A stretch of 64,000 nt of DNA, taken from positions 444,071 through 508,070 of the forward strand of contig JANWVC010000005.1 in the NCBI GenBank assembly GCA_025057755.1, given 5' to 3'. The notes beneath the pieces were generated by a model, which saw only the letters and a list, made by a program, of their open reading frames with translations, was not told the origin of the DNA and ran no database searches. Of the stretch, positions 45,159 through 56,064 are shown one piece after another (positions within the stretch are counted from its first letter, which is position 1; every line of letters begins with the position of its first letter). Made by a program: the position numbers and the translations under genes. This DNA is from Limisphaera sp. GTDB taxonomy: Bacteria; Verrucomicrobiota; Verrucomicrobiia; Limisphaerales; Limisphaeraceae.

Positions 45159-48100
45159 TTACTGACGGATGGACCCCATCTGGCTGCCATCGCCCCGGCT
45201 GGATCCTTCCGGCACAGTTTCCGATGCGACTCTGGGCGCGATGGACGCGGCTTCATGGACCTGGTCCACCGCGTTGTTGGGCTGCGTCGGCGAAATTTGC
45301 ACAGGCAGGAACAATCGAAAAGTACTCCCTTTTCCCAACGTACTTTCAACCGCAAGGCCTCCACCCAGTCGCCGGGCCATTTCATAAACCATGGTCAACC
45401 CCAGCCCGACGCCCTTCCGACTGGACAATGTTTTGGTGGTAAAGAAAGGCTCAAAAATGCGAGACAAATTTTCCGGGTGAATACCACAACCAAAGTCCTC
45501 CACGGACAATTCCACGTAGTGCTCAGCTTCTAACGGCCGCAACGCCATTTTTTCAGGTAGTTTCTTTTGACATGCTGTTCGGACCACAATTTGTCCCACG
45601 CTGCCGCCGGCCTCGGCCGCGTTGAACAAGAGATTGAGCAAAATCTGCTGCACGAGATCCGGCATGGTTGACACTCGAGGGAGCTCAGCAGCCGGTTCGA
45701 ATGCCACCTGTGCAGACCCGCACCAGCGATCGCCTAATAACGCCAGTGTATTGTGAACCAGCTGGTTGATGCAAACCCGCTCGAACCTTTCCGTGGACGC
45801 CCGACTGAATCCCAGCATGGCCTGGACCACACGCGAGCCCTGTTCCACCATCGCCCGGATTCGTTCGAGCCGACGCCGGACTTTGACCGGGTCGTCCATG
45901 TGATCTTCGATTACCTGAACGGAACCTTTGATGATGGAAAGTAAATTGTTAAAATCATGAGCCACGCCGGCCGCGAGGGTGCCCAAGGCGCGCATCTTCT
46001 GGCTCTGCAAGAGTTCCTGATACGCATTTTCTAATTGTCGCGTCCGTTCGGCGACCTGGCGTTCGATCTCGGCATAACTGCGGCGCAGGCGTCGATGTCG
46101 ATTCCATGCCAGTGCCGCAAAGAACAAGACGCCGACCCCACCGGCCAACACAGCGCCCAATACGCGGGGTTCACGATACCAGGGTTGCGAAACGACAAAT
46201 TCGCGCCGTGCGGGCGTGCGTTCCACATTGCCCGAGCGATCAATGGCACGCACCTGAAGAATGTGCCTGCCTGGGGGCAGGTCGTTCCACATGGCGACAC
46301 CAACTTCCTGCGCTGGACTCCAATCGCCCGCATTCAACCGATAGGAATAAAGCAACCTGGAACCTGGCGTGTATTTCCATCGATCCCGTCCCTGAAAGCC
46401 TACCGCCAGCACTGCGCCCTCAGGCAGCTCCAAGTCGGCCGGCAAGCTGAGCCGCGTACGGGGTGGATCCCGATCCACATCCGGGTGCCAGCTATAAGGC
46501 CCCCTGGCTGTCGCCAACCACAGCCGGCCACGCTGATCCTCCAAAAGCTGATACAGGGCTGCTGCTGGCAAGCCCTCTTCAGGTCCCTGGGCAATCCACC
46601 CGACCTCTGTTCGGCGTAAAAGCCCATCTGCGACTACCACCCACAAGCCGCCATCTCGCCCACAACCCAATGCACGAATGGGATCGGATCCACTCCAAAC
46701 CAGTGTCCATTCCCGTTCATCCCAACACCACAACTGGGAGCGGCCTGCGGCATAAATCCGCCCATCGGCCGCTTGTACCAGGACATGCACCGGCTCCGGC
46801 TCCATGGTATCCCCCAAGTAAAACACCTGCTCTCGTCCTGACCGGATGCGAACCAAACCCATGGACCCGCCCAGCCACTCCTCTCCACTTCGGGTTTGAA
46901 GATAAGTTATCCAACCTTTGTCAGGGAGCGGTCCTGTGCCACCTGCAATCGGTTCCATTTTTAACCATTGACCGGCACGCCAGAGCCAGAGTTCCCAGCG
47001 CGGAGCTTGCTTCTCTTCAAAAGATTCTACCTGAACCACCATCGTGCCATCGCCGCGCTGACCGAGGGCTCGAACTTTGCCTCCATTGGGTCCCACTAAT
47101 TCTTGCCAAAGGGCTGCCTGCGCTCTACGGATCCATAGCCGTTGTCCATTATCGAGCCATAGCGTCTGCGTGTCCGGCACCCAGACTCGCCAAAGGAGAT
47201 CCTCTTCCCATGTCGTCTCAGATGGCGCTGCGATTCTTTCGAGTCTTCCGGCCTTCCACCCCTCCAACCGACCAGGTCGCACCATCCACAAGGTGCTGTC
47301 AGGTCCCTCCGTCATCGCCAACACCGGATCCGGCCCCAATATTGAATCCTGCGACTGCCAAACTGGAGGGCTGTATTTCACCAACCCATCCAAGGTTGCC
47401 AGCCAGAAACTGCCGTCTGGAGCCACCGCCACGTCGAAAAATTCCCGTGCCGGACACGAGTCATCCTCAATCCATCGCTCGGTCCAATCATCCCATCGCC
47501 ATAACTCCGCAGTGCCCATGGCCCACAAGACATGGTTTGGACCGTACCATGCGTGGGTCGATCGTGGGGGCAAATCCGGCCCCCGCCACCAGCGATTGCC
47601 ATCAAATTCCAGCACGACCCGGCCCCCGTTTCGATGAATGGCCGTCATGACGAGATGCCCTAGTCCATCCTCGGTCAATCCGGACAAATGCCCCAATTCC
47701 CATTCCGAGGGAATGGGCCAACGACGCCATGGGGTATCCGGTCCAACGCTCCGAGCCGGTAGTTCAGCCCGCATCAACCCGCTTTCACCTCCTACCCACA
47801 GGTGACCGTCGCGTGTGAGAACTAGGTCCAACAACTGTCCGATCCCTGACTCCGCTGCTCGTGTCAAGATTTCCACTTGGGCCTCGGGGGTGCGCCCCAC
47901 ATGCAGTGCCAGTAAGCAATCCGTGAGCAAGATCAGGAGCTTGCCGGTTCGTACCGGTCGGACTGGGGTACTGGGTGTTACGTAGACCTCTTGATCACCA
48001 TTCTGGCCCTGCGGTGTGGCAACCGGAATCCACTGCCACACTCCGGCACTCCACAAATAAACTCCTCCGGTCCCCGGGCTCCAAAGCTGGCCCGTATGCC

Positions 48101-48365
48101 ATTCCCACACCTTACGACCAGCGCGAGCCGGCAATTCAATCACTTGAGCATCATATCCATCAAGGCGGGTAACGGCATTGGTACGACGATGCCGGACCAC
48201 GACGTCGCCGCGCACCGAGAGTGTCACACTCTCGCATGAAGCTTCCGCCATTCCGTCCAGCACCTTGAACGTGCGCCACCACGGGGTAGTCTGTCCAGCT
48301 GTCATCCAGACAGATAAGCCGATGCATCCACAGGCTTGCCATCGCCAACCTCTTCGTGGCTTCAT
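45159..48365 (-). CDS. Sensor histidine kinase with periplasmic beta-propeller
   Basis: A 1068-residue membrane kinase. A signal-like N-terminus (1-25) leads into a long periplasmic part with repeated WxW/LWVxx propeller blades (about 30-635; e.g. DGHLWVGGESGL at 186-197, DGGLWVVVADGL), then a Y_Y_Y-like domain (about 650-722: YSYRLNAGDWSP, LPPGRHILQVRAIDRSGN), one membrane span (735-754) and a coiled-coil linker. The kinase has H803 in GVAHDFNNLLSII (dimerisation and phosphorylation), an N-box around 911-915, DFGCG (957-961), FEPFFTTK (971-978) and GVGLGL (985-990). Unlike Bacteroides hybrid two-component systems, the receiver and output are in a separate gene directly downstream. The ligand is probably a polysaccharide fragment, by family analogy. 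Confidence 0.92.
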   Translation of the reverse strand: MKPRRGWRWQACGCIGLSVWMTAGQTTPWWRTFKVLDGMAEASCESVTLSVRGDVVVRHRRTNAVTRLDGYDAQVIELPARAGRKVWEWHTGQLWSPGTGGVYLWSAGVWQWIPVATPQGQNGDQEVYVTPSTPVRPVRTGKLLILLTDCLLALHVGRTPEAQVEILTRAAESGIGQLLDLVLTRDGHLWVGGESGLMRAELPARSVGPDTPWRRWPIPSEWELGHLSGLTEDGLGHLVMTAIHRNGGRVVLEFDGNRWWRGPDLPPRSTHAWYGPNHVLWAMGTAELWRWDDWTERWIEDDSCPAREFFDVAVAPDGSFWLATLDGLVKYSPPVWQSQDSILGPDPVLAMTEGPDSTLWMVRPGRLEGWKAGRLERIAAPSETTWEEDLLWRVWVPDTQTLWLDNGQRLWIRRAQAALWQELVGPNGGKVRALGQRGDGTMVVQVESFEEKQAPRWELWLWRAGQWLKMEPIAGGTGPLPDKGWITYLQTRSGEEWLGGSMGLVRIRSGREQVFYLGDTMEPEPVHVLVQAADGRIYAAGRSQLWCWDEREWTLVWSGSDPIRALGCGRDGGLWVVVADGLLRRTEVGWIAQGPEEGLPAAALYQLLEDQRGRLWLATARGPYSWHPDVDRDPPRTRLSLPADLELPEGAVLAVGFQGRDRWKYTPGSRLLYSYRLNAGDWSPAQEVGVAMWNDLPPGRHILQVRAIDRSGNVERTPARREFVVSQPWYREPRVLGAVLAGGVGVLFFAALAWNRHRRLRRSYAEIERQVAERTRQLENAYQELLQSQKMRALGTLAAGVAHDFNNLLSIIKGSVQVIEDHMDDPVKVRRRLERIRAMVEQGSRVVQAMLGFSRASTERFERVCINQLVHNTLALLGDRWCGSAQVAFEPAAELPRVSTMPDLVQQILLNLLFNAAEAGGSVGQIVVRTACQKKLPEKMALRPLEAEHYVELSVEDFGCGIHPENLSRIFEPFFTTKTLSSRKGVGLGLTMVYEMARRLGGGLAVESTLGKGSTFRLFLPVQISPTQPNNAVDQVHEAASIAPRVASETVPEGSSRGDGSQMGSIRQ

Positions 48366-49178
48366 CGTTGGGTCGCCTCTCTTGCGTTGTCTGCACCTTA
48401 CGGTAATCCGTCAAACCCAGCAATGTCCGTGGGCACAGTACAGACGCCGGCCTGTCGAACCGTCCAACGCGCACCACGCCGCGCGAAATATGCAGGCACG
48501 GACAGGTGAAGCAAATGAAGCGGCCAAATGATCCTGGCTGCTCCTGACTTAACTGCAGCCCGATTTCGCGTGGACTCGACGCCTCAAGCCACGGCCTTTC
48601 CATGCAGCTCCGGTCATGTGAGCTTGCGCAAGCACATTCATCCGCTGCGGCAAACAGAATCCAGACGACACGGGCTGACTCTTCACAAGGCTAAGCCATT
48701 TTGTGGTCCGCTCCGACCGAAGATAGCCCTCCAAATGGGACTTTAGCTGCGACCCTCAGAAGCTTCCTGTTGCAGAAAAGCCCTGCCGGCTATCCGACCA
48801 CGCCTTTGCGGGGAGCTTGCCTGACCGGAGCCTTTGATCAGGGGAGCCCGACTGCTTGTGCGGCCACGGAGTTTCTGCCTCATTCGACCGGGCGATTGGG
48901 AGTAAGAAAGCCCAGGTTTGAGGAATCTTAATCCAGCAGATCTCATTGCTTGCGTAAGTCGGCAAGGCCCTGGTGCTTTGGAGTGACGCCATTGGGATGC
49001 CGTGGAGGGCTGAGTTGGGCCCAGCCTTCTTGATTCAAATGAAATGACAGCCCTGCGGCGGGTCTGTTGAGGACTAGATTTGCCGCGAACCGATGCTCTG
49101 GGCAAATTTGAGTCGCCTGGTGCTTAACGTGTACAGGACCCAAACCAGCAAGACGAATCCGCAGTGCCTCAAGACACC
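48366..49178. other. 0.8 kb without a recognised gene
   Basis: Divergent spacer between the histidine kinase and abgT-like genes. A 12-bp perfect palindrome GCTTGCGCAAGC sits at 48622-48633, flanked by partly symmetric bases (ATGTGA..ACAT), a plausible operator, but no regulator can be assigned. No coding frame with family motifs is visible. Confidence 0.4.
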
Positions 49179-50774
49179 ATGGGCATGAATCAGATCGACC
49201 CCTCCCGCCATGAGCATGCTTCTTCCCCAACGGCCGCAATGCGGTGGCTTCATGCGTTGGAACGCTTTGGCAATTGGTTACCCGATCCAGCCGTGATCTT
49301 CTTAATTGCGCTGGTCATCACGGGGATCTTGTCGGCCGTCCTGGCTCCGGTGGCTTTTGAGTCCACTGACCCAAGAACCGTAGTTCGCAACGACGCCGGG
49401 CAGATTGTTTCGGCTGCTCCGATTCGGGTGGTAAATCTTTTGTCTCCCGAGAAACTGACACTGTTTTTGACCCGGCTGGTTAAAAACTTTACGGAATTCC
49501 CTCCGTTAGGTGTTGTGCTGGTGGCAATGATGGGTGTGGGCGTGGCAGAGCAATCGGGGTTCATCCATGTGGCGGTACGATACCTCTTACAAGCCACTCC
49601 GCGCATCTGTTTAACGCCCATGCTGGCGCTGGCGGCCGTGCTGAGTCACTCGGCAGGAGATGTTGGGTACGTGTTAGTGATCCCATTGGGGGGCGCCATC
49701 TTCGCCGCGGCCGGCAGACATCCATTGGCAGGAATTGCAGCCGCTTTTGCAGGTGTGTCCGGAGGATTCAGCGCGACTTTTTTACCTTCCAGCTTGGATC
49801 CCTTGTTGCAAGGCTTTACCCAGGCAGCGGCCCAGCTCTTGGATCCTCACCGCACGGTCAATCCGCTTTGCAACTGGTATTTTATGGCTGCTTCTTCAAT
49901 TTTCATCGTAGGCGCCATTTGGTTTTTGACCGACCGGATCGTTGAGCCTCGACTTCGGAACATCGGATGGACCACGGATACGGCCGGGGTGGTGCCGTTC
50001 GACCATATTTCTCGGTCAGAGAGGCGGGGTTTTCGGGCGGGGCTACTGGCGCTAGGCTTGCTCTCGATTGCTCTCCTGGCCGCGGTGCTGCCCTCAGAAT
50101 CCCCTTTCCGGGGACCGGATGGCAATCTGCACACACACGGCGCGCCCCTCATGGATGCACTGGTGCCGTTGATCGCCCTGTTTTTCTTTGTACCCGGACT
50201 GGTATACGGTTACTGTGCCGGCACTTTGCGGAACCATCGCGACGTCATTCAGGGTACCGCGCGCGTGATGGGTTCGATGGGGTATTATCTCGTCCTGGCC
50301 TTTTGTGCCGCGCAGTTTACCTGGGCTTTCCGGGAATCGAATCTCGGGGCCCTGACGGCCATTCAAGGTGCCCTGTGGTTACAGCAGTCCGGTTTGCCCG
50401 CCCCTGTGACCATTGTGGGCGTCATCTTGTTATCAGCCGGAGTGAATCTGCTGGTGGGCTCCGCTTCGGCCAAGTGGGCTATTCTAGCGCCAATTCTCGT
50501 GCCCATGCTGATGCAGTTAGGGCTTTCCCCGGAACTGACGCAGGCCGCCTATCGCATCGGCGACTCAAGCACCAACATTGTCACTCCATTACTGCCCTAT
50601 TTTCCGCTTATTGTGGTCTATTGCCATCGGTACGTAACGTCCGTGGGCGCGGGTACATTGTTGATCACCATGGCACCTTACGCGGTCGTATTTTTGACGT
50701 TTTGGACGGCTTTGTTGCTCTTCTGGTGGGGTTTGGATTTACCTTTGGGGCTTCAGGCCGGCTATCGTCCCTGA
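49179..50774 (+). CDS. AbgT-family p-aminobenzoyl-glutamate / antimetabolite transporter
   Basis: About 531 residues with roughly 11-13 membrane segments. The family's N-terminal region (RFGNWLPDPAVIFLIALVITGILSA) and the inner motif IGDSSTNIVTPLLPYFPLIVV are clear. AbgT relatives import p-aminobenzoyl-glutamate or export sulfonamides and related folate compounds by H+ coupling; which of these applies cannot be told. ATG at 49179 (MGMNQIDPS) is used, with GTG at 49164 and ATG at 49185 as options. No folate-salvage peptidase gene is next to it. Confidence 0.9.
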   Translation: MGMNQIDPSRHEHASSPTAAMRWLHALERFGNWLPDPAVIFLIALVITGILSAVLAPVAFESTDPRTVVRNDAGQIVSAAPIRVVNLLSPEKLTLFLTRLVKNFTEFPPLGVVLVAMMGVGVAEQSGFIHVAVRYLLQATPRICLTPMLALAAVLSHSAGDVGYVLVIPLGGAIFAAAGRHPLAGIAAAFAGVSGGFSATFLPSSLDPLLQGFTQAAAQLLDPHRTVNPLCNWYFMAASSIFIVGAIWFLTDRIVEPRLRNIGWTTDTAGVVPFDHISRSERRGFRAGLLALGLLSIALLAAVLPSESPFRGPDGNLHTHGAPLMDALVPLIALFFFVPGLVYGYCAGTLRNHRDVIQGTARVMGSMGYYLVLAFCAAQFTWAFRESNLGALTAIQGALWLQQSGLPAPVTIVGVILLSAGVNLLVGSASAKWAILAPILVPMLMQLGLSPELTQAAYRIGDSSTNIVTPLLPYFPLIVVYCHRYVTSVGAGTLLITMAPYAVVFLTFWTALLLFWWGLDLPLGLQAGYRP

Positions 50775-51406
50775 GGCCAACTGTCCAGCGCTGTCCCAGT
50801 CGGCATCCCGCACAACTGGCGGGGCCAAACCGCAGGGCTGCGATGTGTCCTACGAACGGTCCGTTCTTTCGCCAGCATGCAAAGGCCCATGCAAAGCAGC
50901 TTGGTCATGGATCGCGCTCTGTAATGAACGCAACCCGCTTCAGGGTCACATCGAAGCCATGCTACTATGGCTTTAAATGAACGGTCAGTGAATCCCACAC
51001 TGAGCATCGGAATCCGCCTCAGAATTTGTGCACTTTCATTTACACCAGGGTAACAAACAGCACTCATCGAGCGGCCTGCCTCAGTTCCGACTCCTTGCTC
51101 TTGTGCCAGGGGCCTCCCCCTCTGTTCGCGACGGCGACCAGACCCAACGAATTGCATGGACTCAAGCCTGAAACAAGAAGCAGTACAGTCCTTGGTGCCT
51201 AGGTCCAGATTTCCTGACCGTTCGCTGGCAGTCATGCGACAATCCCAACCCAACGTTGCAAATCAAACTGGTACTCCGTTTGGGTTTCGCATGGATCTGA
51301 CAACTTAGTAGGACCCTTCAGATGGCGGTTGGAGGAGGCACCACGGGGCCTTCAGTCCGAACGAACTCCGCCTCAGAACGCTACTTCAGCGCAATAGGAG
51401 AATCGC
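50775..51406. other. 0.6 kb without a recognised gene
   Basis: Convergent spacer between the abgT-like gene and ftsH. No strong hairpin with T tract, tRNA or motif-bearing frame was found. Confidence 0.4.
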
Positions 51407-53449
51407 TCACGCGGTGGCTGGTGCCGGGCTTCCCAAGCCCGGCAGAGTGGGAGAGGCAGGTTTTGGCGGCAATTCAGGCACGGGCGTGCCCGCCGGAGCA
51501 CCCATGGGAGGCTCGCCCTTGGCAGCGACCGGACGAATGGTGAGCTTACCGGTACGGACGATCTCTTCAACCTGACTGCCATCCAGCGTTTCGTACTCGA
51601 GCAATGCATTGGCGAGAATTTCGAGCTTATCCCGATGGGTTTCCAAAAGCTGTTTGGCCACCTGATATTGCTCGTCGATGATTCTCTTGACCTCACGGTC
51701 AATCTCTTCAGCGGTGCGCTCGCTGTAAGGACGATGGCTGGCGATTTCGCGGCCCAAAAAGATATATTCCTCCTCTCGTCCGTAGTGGACCATGCCAATA
51801 CGCTCGCTCATGCCCCATTGGGTGACCATCGCGCGAACCATGTTGGTGGCCTGCTGAATATCACCCGCTGCGCCCGTGGAAATGTCGCCTGAAACCATTT
51901 CTTCAGCGATGCGGCCGGCCATCATCACAGCAATGGTCTCAAGCATCTCCTTGCGTCGACGGTTCAACACGTCGCTGCGTGGCAAAGACATGGTCGCGCC
52001 CAGGGCCTGGCCGCGGGGGATGATGGTAACTTTGTGCAACGGCTGGGCATGGGGAAGCAAAACGTTCACCAGGGCATGGCCTGCTTCATGCCACGCTGTG
52101 CACCGTTTCTCTTCCGGAGTCATGGCCAGGCTGCGCCGTTCACGGCCCCAGCGAACCTTGTCGCGTGCCTCCTCCAATTCTTCCATCCCAACGGCCTTCT
52201 TGCCGGCACGAGCGGCCAGCAATGCTGCTTCATTCAACAGGTTGGCGAGCTCGGCACCCGAATAACCGGGAGTGCTGCGTGCGATCACCGATAGATCCAC
52301 ATCCGGTGCCAACTTGATGTTGCGTGCATGCACTTTCAGGATGGCTTCGCGACCGCGCACGTCGGGCAAATTAACCACCACTTGACGGTCGAAACGACCT
52401 GGCCGCAGCAGAGCAGGATCCAGAACATCCGGGCGATTCGTCGCGGCGATGATGATAATGCCATCGGTGGTGTCAAAGCCGTCCATCTCCACCAACAACG
52501 CATTTAATGTTTGTTCGCGTTCGTCATTGCCTCCACCCAGACCGTGTCCTCGACTGCGTCCTACGGCGTCGATTTCATCAATGAAAATAATGCAAGGTGT
52601 ATGCTTGCGTGCCTGCTCGAACATGTCGCGCACGCGGCTAGCGCCGACCCCGACGAACATCTCCACAAAGTCCGAACCGCTGATGCTGAAGAAGGCTGCA
52701 TCGGCCTCGCCCGCGATGGCCTTGGCCAGGAGGGTCTTACCGGTCCCCGGCGGACCGACCATCAAGACGCCCTTGGGGATTCGTCCCCCTAATCGTTGAA
52801 ACTTCTTGGGATCCCGGAGAAACTCAACCAGTTCGGCCACCTCTTCAATGGCTTCGTCGATGCCAGCCACGTCCTTAAAGGTCGTTTTGTTCCGCTCTTT
52901 AGTCAGCAGCCTCGCTTTACTTTTGCCAAATGAAAGCGCGCCCTTGCCCGCCATTTTGATCTGCCGGATGAAGAAAAACCATATCAACACGGCGATGAGG
53001 ATGATCGGTAAAATGCTCAGCAGCACGTTCATCAACACTACGTTCTGCTCAAAAGGTTCGAAGTTGGGCAATCGCAGCAGGCGATCCTCCATCGCCTCGG
53101 TCAACCGCGCACGGGCGCGGAACGGGATTTCCTTGTCGTGTCCGTTTTCTTGAAGACGCCGCCCGGACGCATCGGTAGCATAATACGTCCCGACGATCTC
53201 GGTTAAAAAGGGCGACTGGGCATTGTAGATAATGCGAGCCTTGGCAATAAGGTTGGAGTCCACCAACTGGAGAAACTTGGCCTGAGGGATGTGGACGGCA
53301 TCTTGCTGCGTTCGATTGCGCAAGGTCATGAGCACAATGACCCCTGCCACAATCATCACCCAAACCACCCACGTGCGCGGCTGCATGCGAAACTCCGGTG
53401 CGCGAGGGGCGCCGCCGAAGTCGCCTCGTGATGAACTGGACTCACCCAT
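51407..53449 (-). CDS. ftsH: ATP-dependent zinc metalloprotease FtsH (copy 1)
   Basis: A 680-residue inner-membrane AAA+ protease that degrades membrane and some cytosolic proteins. Two membrane spans (27-44, 141-161) flank a periplasmic domain. The AAA module has Walker A GPPGTGKT (232-239), FIDEIDAVG and the SRH region [21 protein letters not shown]. The peptidase has the zinc motif HEAGH (454-458) and downstream Asp-containing helices. The tail is Pro/Ala rich. The ATG at 53449 has no clear ribosome-binding site. tilS lies immediately upstream on the same strand (31 bp), the well-known tilS-ftsH pairing, so they are probably co-transcribed. Confidence 0.96.
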   Translation of the reverse strand: MGESSSSRGDFGGAPRAPEFRMQPRTWVVWVMIVAGVIVLMTLRNRTQQDAVHIPQAKFLQLVDSNLIAKARIIYNAQSPFLTEIVGTYYATDASGRRLQENGHDKEIPFRARARLTEAMEDRLLRLPNFEPFEQNVVLMNVLLSILPIILIAVLIWFFFIRQIKMAGKGALSFGKSKARLLTKERNKTTFKDVAGIDEAIEEVAELVEFLRDPKKFQRLGGRIPKGVLMVGPPGTGKTLLAKAIAGEADAAFFSISGSDFVEMFVGVGASRVRDMFEQARKHTPCIIFIDEIDAVGRSRGHGLGGGNDEREQTLNALLVEMDGFDTTDGIIIIAATNRPDVLDPALLRPGRFDRQVVVNLPDVRGREAILKVHARNIKLAPDVDLSVIARSTPGYSGAELANLLNEAALLAARAGKKAVGMEELEEARDKVRWGRERRSLAMTPEEKRCTAWHEAGHALVNVLLPHAQPLHKVTIIPRGQALGATMSLPRSDVLNRRRKEMLETIAVMMAGRIAEEMVSGDISTGAAGDIQQATNMVRAMVTQWGMSERIGMVHYGREEEYIFLGREIASHRPYSERTAEEIDREVKRIIDEQYQVAKQLLETHRDKLEILANALLEYETLDGSQVEEIVRTGKLTIRPVAAKGEPPMGAPAGTPVPELPPKPASPTLPGLGSPAPATA

Positions 53450-53479
53450 GGTCGAAATCGTTGATGACGCTGAGCCAAA

Positions 53480-54913
53480 CTAGCACGCTCCCAAGGGCGC
53501 CGCAACCAAGCATTCCAGCAGCCTGGACCATTGCCATTTCAACCGTTGTCGCGTTCGCTCGGTCAGCTTGAAGGGTTCACCTGGCGGCAAACCTTCCACC
53601 CAAAAGATTGTGCCAGCGGGCGTGGCTGCCACCAGCCGGCGCCTCCGATCTGCAATGGAAACCTTGGCTGCCGTGAACAGATCCTGCAACTTGGCCGCGC
53701 GGGCAAACCCCAAGGGTTGAAACCGGTCTCCGGGCTGCCAATATCGCACGCACACCACCGGGCCCACCACCTCTGCATCCAGGTACTCCACGCCTGCACG
53801 GGCCCGAGGACGGCGAAAATTCCGGCACGGCTGAATTGACCATCGCAGCGCAACGCCCCCAAAACTGGCCTGCCCCTTGGGGGTTAAGCTTAGCGTTATC
53901 CTCTCCGTGCGGAACGTTCGTTCCTCCGCCTGCGCAGGTTTTACCTGGCCCTCCAGTCCTCTGACATACCACATGCCACGGGTGGCACTGACCCGACGAC
54001 CCGGCAGGAGACGCAACTGCTCGACAAGGTCAAAACTGGGTTCATGACCCAGTCGCAAAAGTTGAAGCCGTAGCACCGCCCGTTGCACAGCCAAAGGCAG
54101 CGAGCTGAATCCAGCACTTGGCTCCTCTAGCCAGTGCTCGGCCCACTCACGAACAGCAGCCGCTTCGGCCCCCACAAGGTCCATTAGACGTAATACTGTA
54201 CGACGCAGGCCTGGTTGATAATCGCGTTCCAACCGGGGTAACAAGTCATGGCGGATCCGATTCCGCAAAATGTCCGTGCATTGGTTCGAATCATCCTCGC
54301 GGAACGCCAGACCTCGCTCTGTAGCATAAGCCCGCAGCTCAGCTCGTGTTTGATGCAACAAGGGTCGAATCAGTGTGACGCCGGTGGTTTCACTTCCATC
54401 GCTGACCCATCGGGCTGATACAGGGGTGATCCAGTGCATCCCTTCCAATCCCTCCCCACCGGCTCCTCGTAACAATCGAATGAAGAACAACTCCACTTGG
54501 TCATCCGCATGGTGGGCCATCGCCACCTTCTCTGCTCCCCATTGTCGCGCAGTCTGAACAAGAAACCGCAGCCGCAGCTCGCGCGCAGCCATTTCCAGCG
54601 ATTGTTTGGTCCTTCGTGCTAGCGTCCGTACGTCTCCACGCTCAACGAAACAGGCCAAACCTCGGCGATCCGCTTCCTGACGAACCAGGTGCTCGTCTAA
54701 ATCGCTTTCCCGGCCTCGAAGCCGGTGATTGAAATGAGCCACGGCCAGCTGCCAGCCATGGCGCAGCGCCAGGCGAGCCATCAAATCCAACAAAACCATG
54801 GAATCGCAGCCTCCGGAAACTGCTATGACAACCTTTTTCCCGGGCTCCAAAAGACAACGTTGCCGGATCGCCGCATCAACCTGTGCGAGGAGGAGCTGAC
54901 AGCTTTTCGTCAT
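53480..54913 (-). CDS. tilS: tRNA(Ile)-lysidine synthase
   Basis: Adds lysine to C34 of tRNA-Ile(CAU), changing both its codon and amino-acid specificity; cytosolic. 477 residues from the ATG at 54913. The PP-loop motif is VSGGCDSMVLL; other TilS features are HFNHRLRGRESD, MAHHADDQVE and the NQCTDILRNRIRHDLLPRL segment, plus a C-terminal substrate-recognition region. The GGGA just upstream supports the chosen start. It is followed by ftsH on the same strand. A frame extension to 54955 is not conserved. Confidence 0.95.
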   Translation of the reverse strand: MTKSCQLLLAQVDAAIRQRCLLEPGKKVVIAVSGGCDSMVLLDLMARLALRHGWQLAVAHFNHRLRGRESDLDEHLVRQEADRRGLACFVERGDVRTLARRTKQSLEMAARELRLRFLVQTARQWGAEKVAMAHHADDQVELFFIRLLRGAGGEGLEGMHWITPVSARWVSDGSETTGVTLIRPLLHQTRAELRAYATERGLAFREDDSNQCTDILRNRIRHDLLPRLERDYQPGLRRTVLRLMDLVGAEAAAVREWAEHWLEEPSAGFSSLPLAVQRAVLRLQLLRLGHEPSFDLVEQLRLLPGRRVSATRGMWYVRGLEGQVKPAQAEERTFRTERITLSLTPKGQASFGGVALRWSIQPCRNFRRPRARAGVEYLDAEVVGPVVCVRYWQPGDRFQPLGFARAAKLQDLFTAAKVSIADRRRRLVAATPAGTIFWVEGLPPGEPFKLTERTRQRLKWQWSRLLECLVAAPLGAC

Positions 54914-55070
54914 CGGTTTCCCAAAATTCGTGCAACATTGCCCGTCGGCTGCCACCAGAGAGGCGGCTGACAGACCGGAGGCCTTGTCGCTCGGTCGTCA
55001 CAGCCCAACGCACCGCAGGACTGAAATTCCAAAAAGCGAGTCACCACAGAAGAATCACGCTCTATTTTCT

Positions 55071-55796
55071 TCACCGACGACCGTCATACCAGACATGGCA
55101 TGTCTCGCGATTCCTCACGGTTTTCCGCGCATGGCACAACATTCGCAACCCAAATCGCAAATACTCGCTGAATGTATACAAGTACAGCTTGCGCGCCGAG
55201 GTCAGCAAGTACGGATGCCACAGGACGACGATTCTCTGGCCCCGCGCTCGAGCCTGAGCACGCAAACGCCGAACAAGATCGATCTCTTCTCCGACATAAA
55301 GCCTCTCATCAAAACCACCGATCTCGCGGAATGCCCATGCTTCCACAAAGAGAAAGGCGCCTGCCGGCCATCGGCCGAGGCAGCTGGCCAGGTTCCAGAT
55401 CGCGAGCGCCACCCGTCCCGGGCCAGTGGGGCGATCCATTCGCAACCTACATCCGCCGGCAAGAACCCGCCCAAAGACAATGCACGAAGCCACCGCATCG
55501 AAAAGCGTCTCATCGGGCCAACTGTCTGCATCCACGAACCACAGCCAGTCTCCTGTAGCGACACGTGCACCGGAATTTCGGGCCCGGCCAATTTGGTTAA
55601 CGGGCTCGAACACCACACGCGCACCCGCGGCAGCGGCGACCTGGGCGGTTTCATCTGCAGAGTTGTTGTCGCAGACAATTGTTTCTATGGCCCATCCGCG
55701 TCGTTCAAGGGCCGTGCAGGCCTGCCGTACAGCGCGCAACGTTCCGCCCAAAAGCTTCGCTTCATTGTACGCGGGAATAATGATTGAGATTTTCAC
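55071..55796 (-). CDS. Family 2 glycosyltransferase
   Basis: About 241 residues. It has the GT-A N-terminus VKISIIIPAYNEAKLLGGTL, the CDNNSADETA nucleotide region, DADSWPDETLFDA with the metal-binding Asp pair, and GGFDERLYVGEEIDLVRRLR, resembling the poly-prenyl-linked GT2 subgroup. Donor and acceptor are unknown. The GTG at 55796 gives a standard N-terminus; the frame upstream to 55931 is open but not conserved. It lies between tilS and the decayed nucleoside hydrolase on the same strand. Confidence 0.87.
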   Translation of the reverse strand: MKISIIIPAYNEAKLLGGTLRAVRQACTALERRGWAIETIVCDNNSADETAQVAAAAGARVVFEPVNQIGRARNSGARVATGDWLWFVDADSWPDETLFDAVASCIVFGRVLAGGCRLRMDRPTGPGRVALAIWNLASCLGRWPAGAFLFVEAWAFREIGGFDERLYVGEEIDLVRRLRAQARARGQRIVVLWHPYLLTSARKLYLYTFSEYLRFGLRMLCHARKTVRNRETCHVWYDGRR

Positions 55797-56064
55797 CCAT
55801 CGTGAAATCTGCGCTGGGGCGCTGGCCGCCGCAACGAGAAAACAAACTGACAAGATATCGAAACGCCCCAGACCTGGACCTATGGATGGCAGACAGTGCC
55901 TCGCCTGCCAAAGGCCGGGCCTAATGAGCAACCGATGCGCTGTCCGAGGCGTGTGCGGCGCTTGGCCGGCAGCACGGACTCAGATGCAAGACCGCACTCG
56001 GCCGGTTTCCCTGTCCCTCCCTCTACGGGATCGGGTTGCGATCGTCCGCTCAAACGCTTGGACC

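Noticed and set aside
46463..47650. A 395-codon plus-strand frame inside the histidine kinase region
   Set aside because: Antisense to a well-supported propeller kinase, Pro/Ser/His-rich composition typical of shadow frames.
49967..50980. A 337-codon plus-strand frame overlapping the abgT-like gene
   Set aside because: Overlaps a transporter gene in another frame; translation is Arg/Ala rich without membrane segments.
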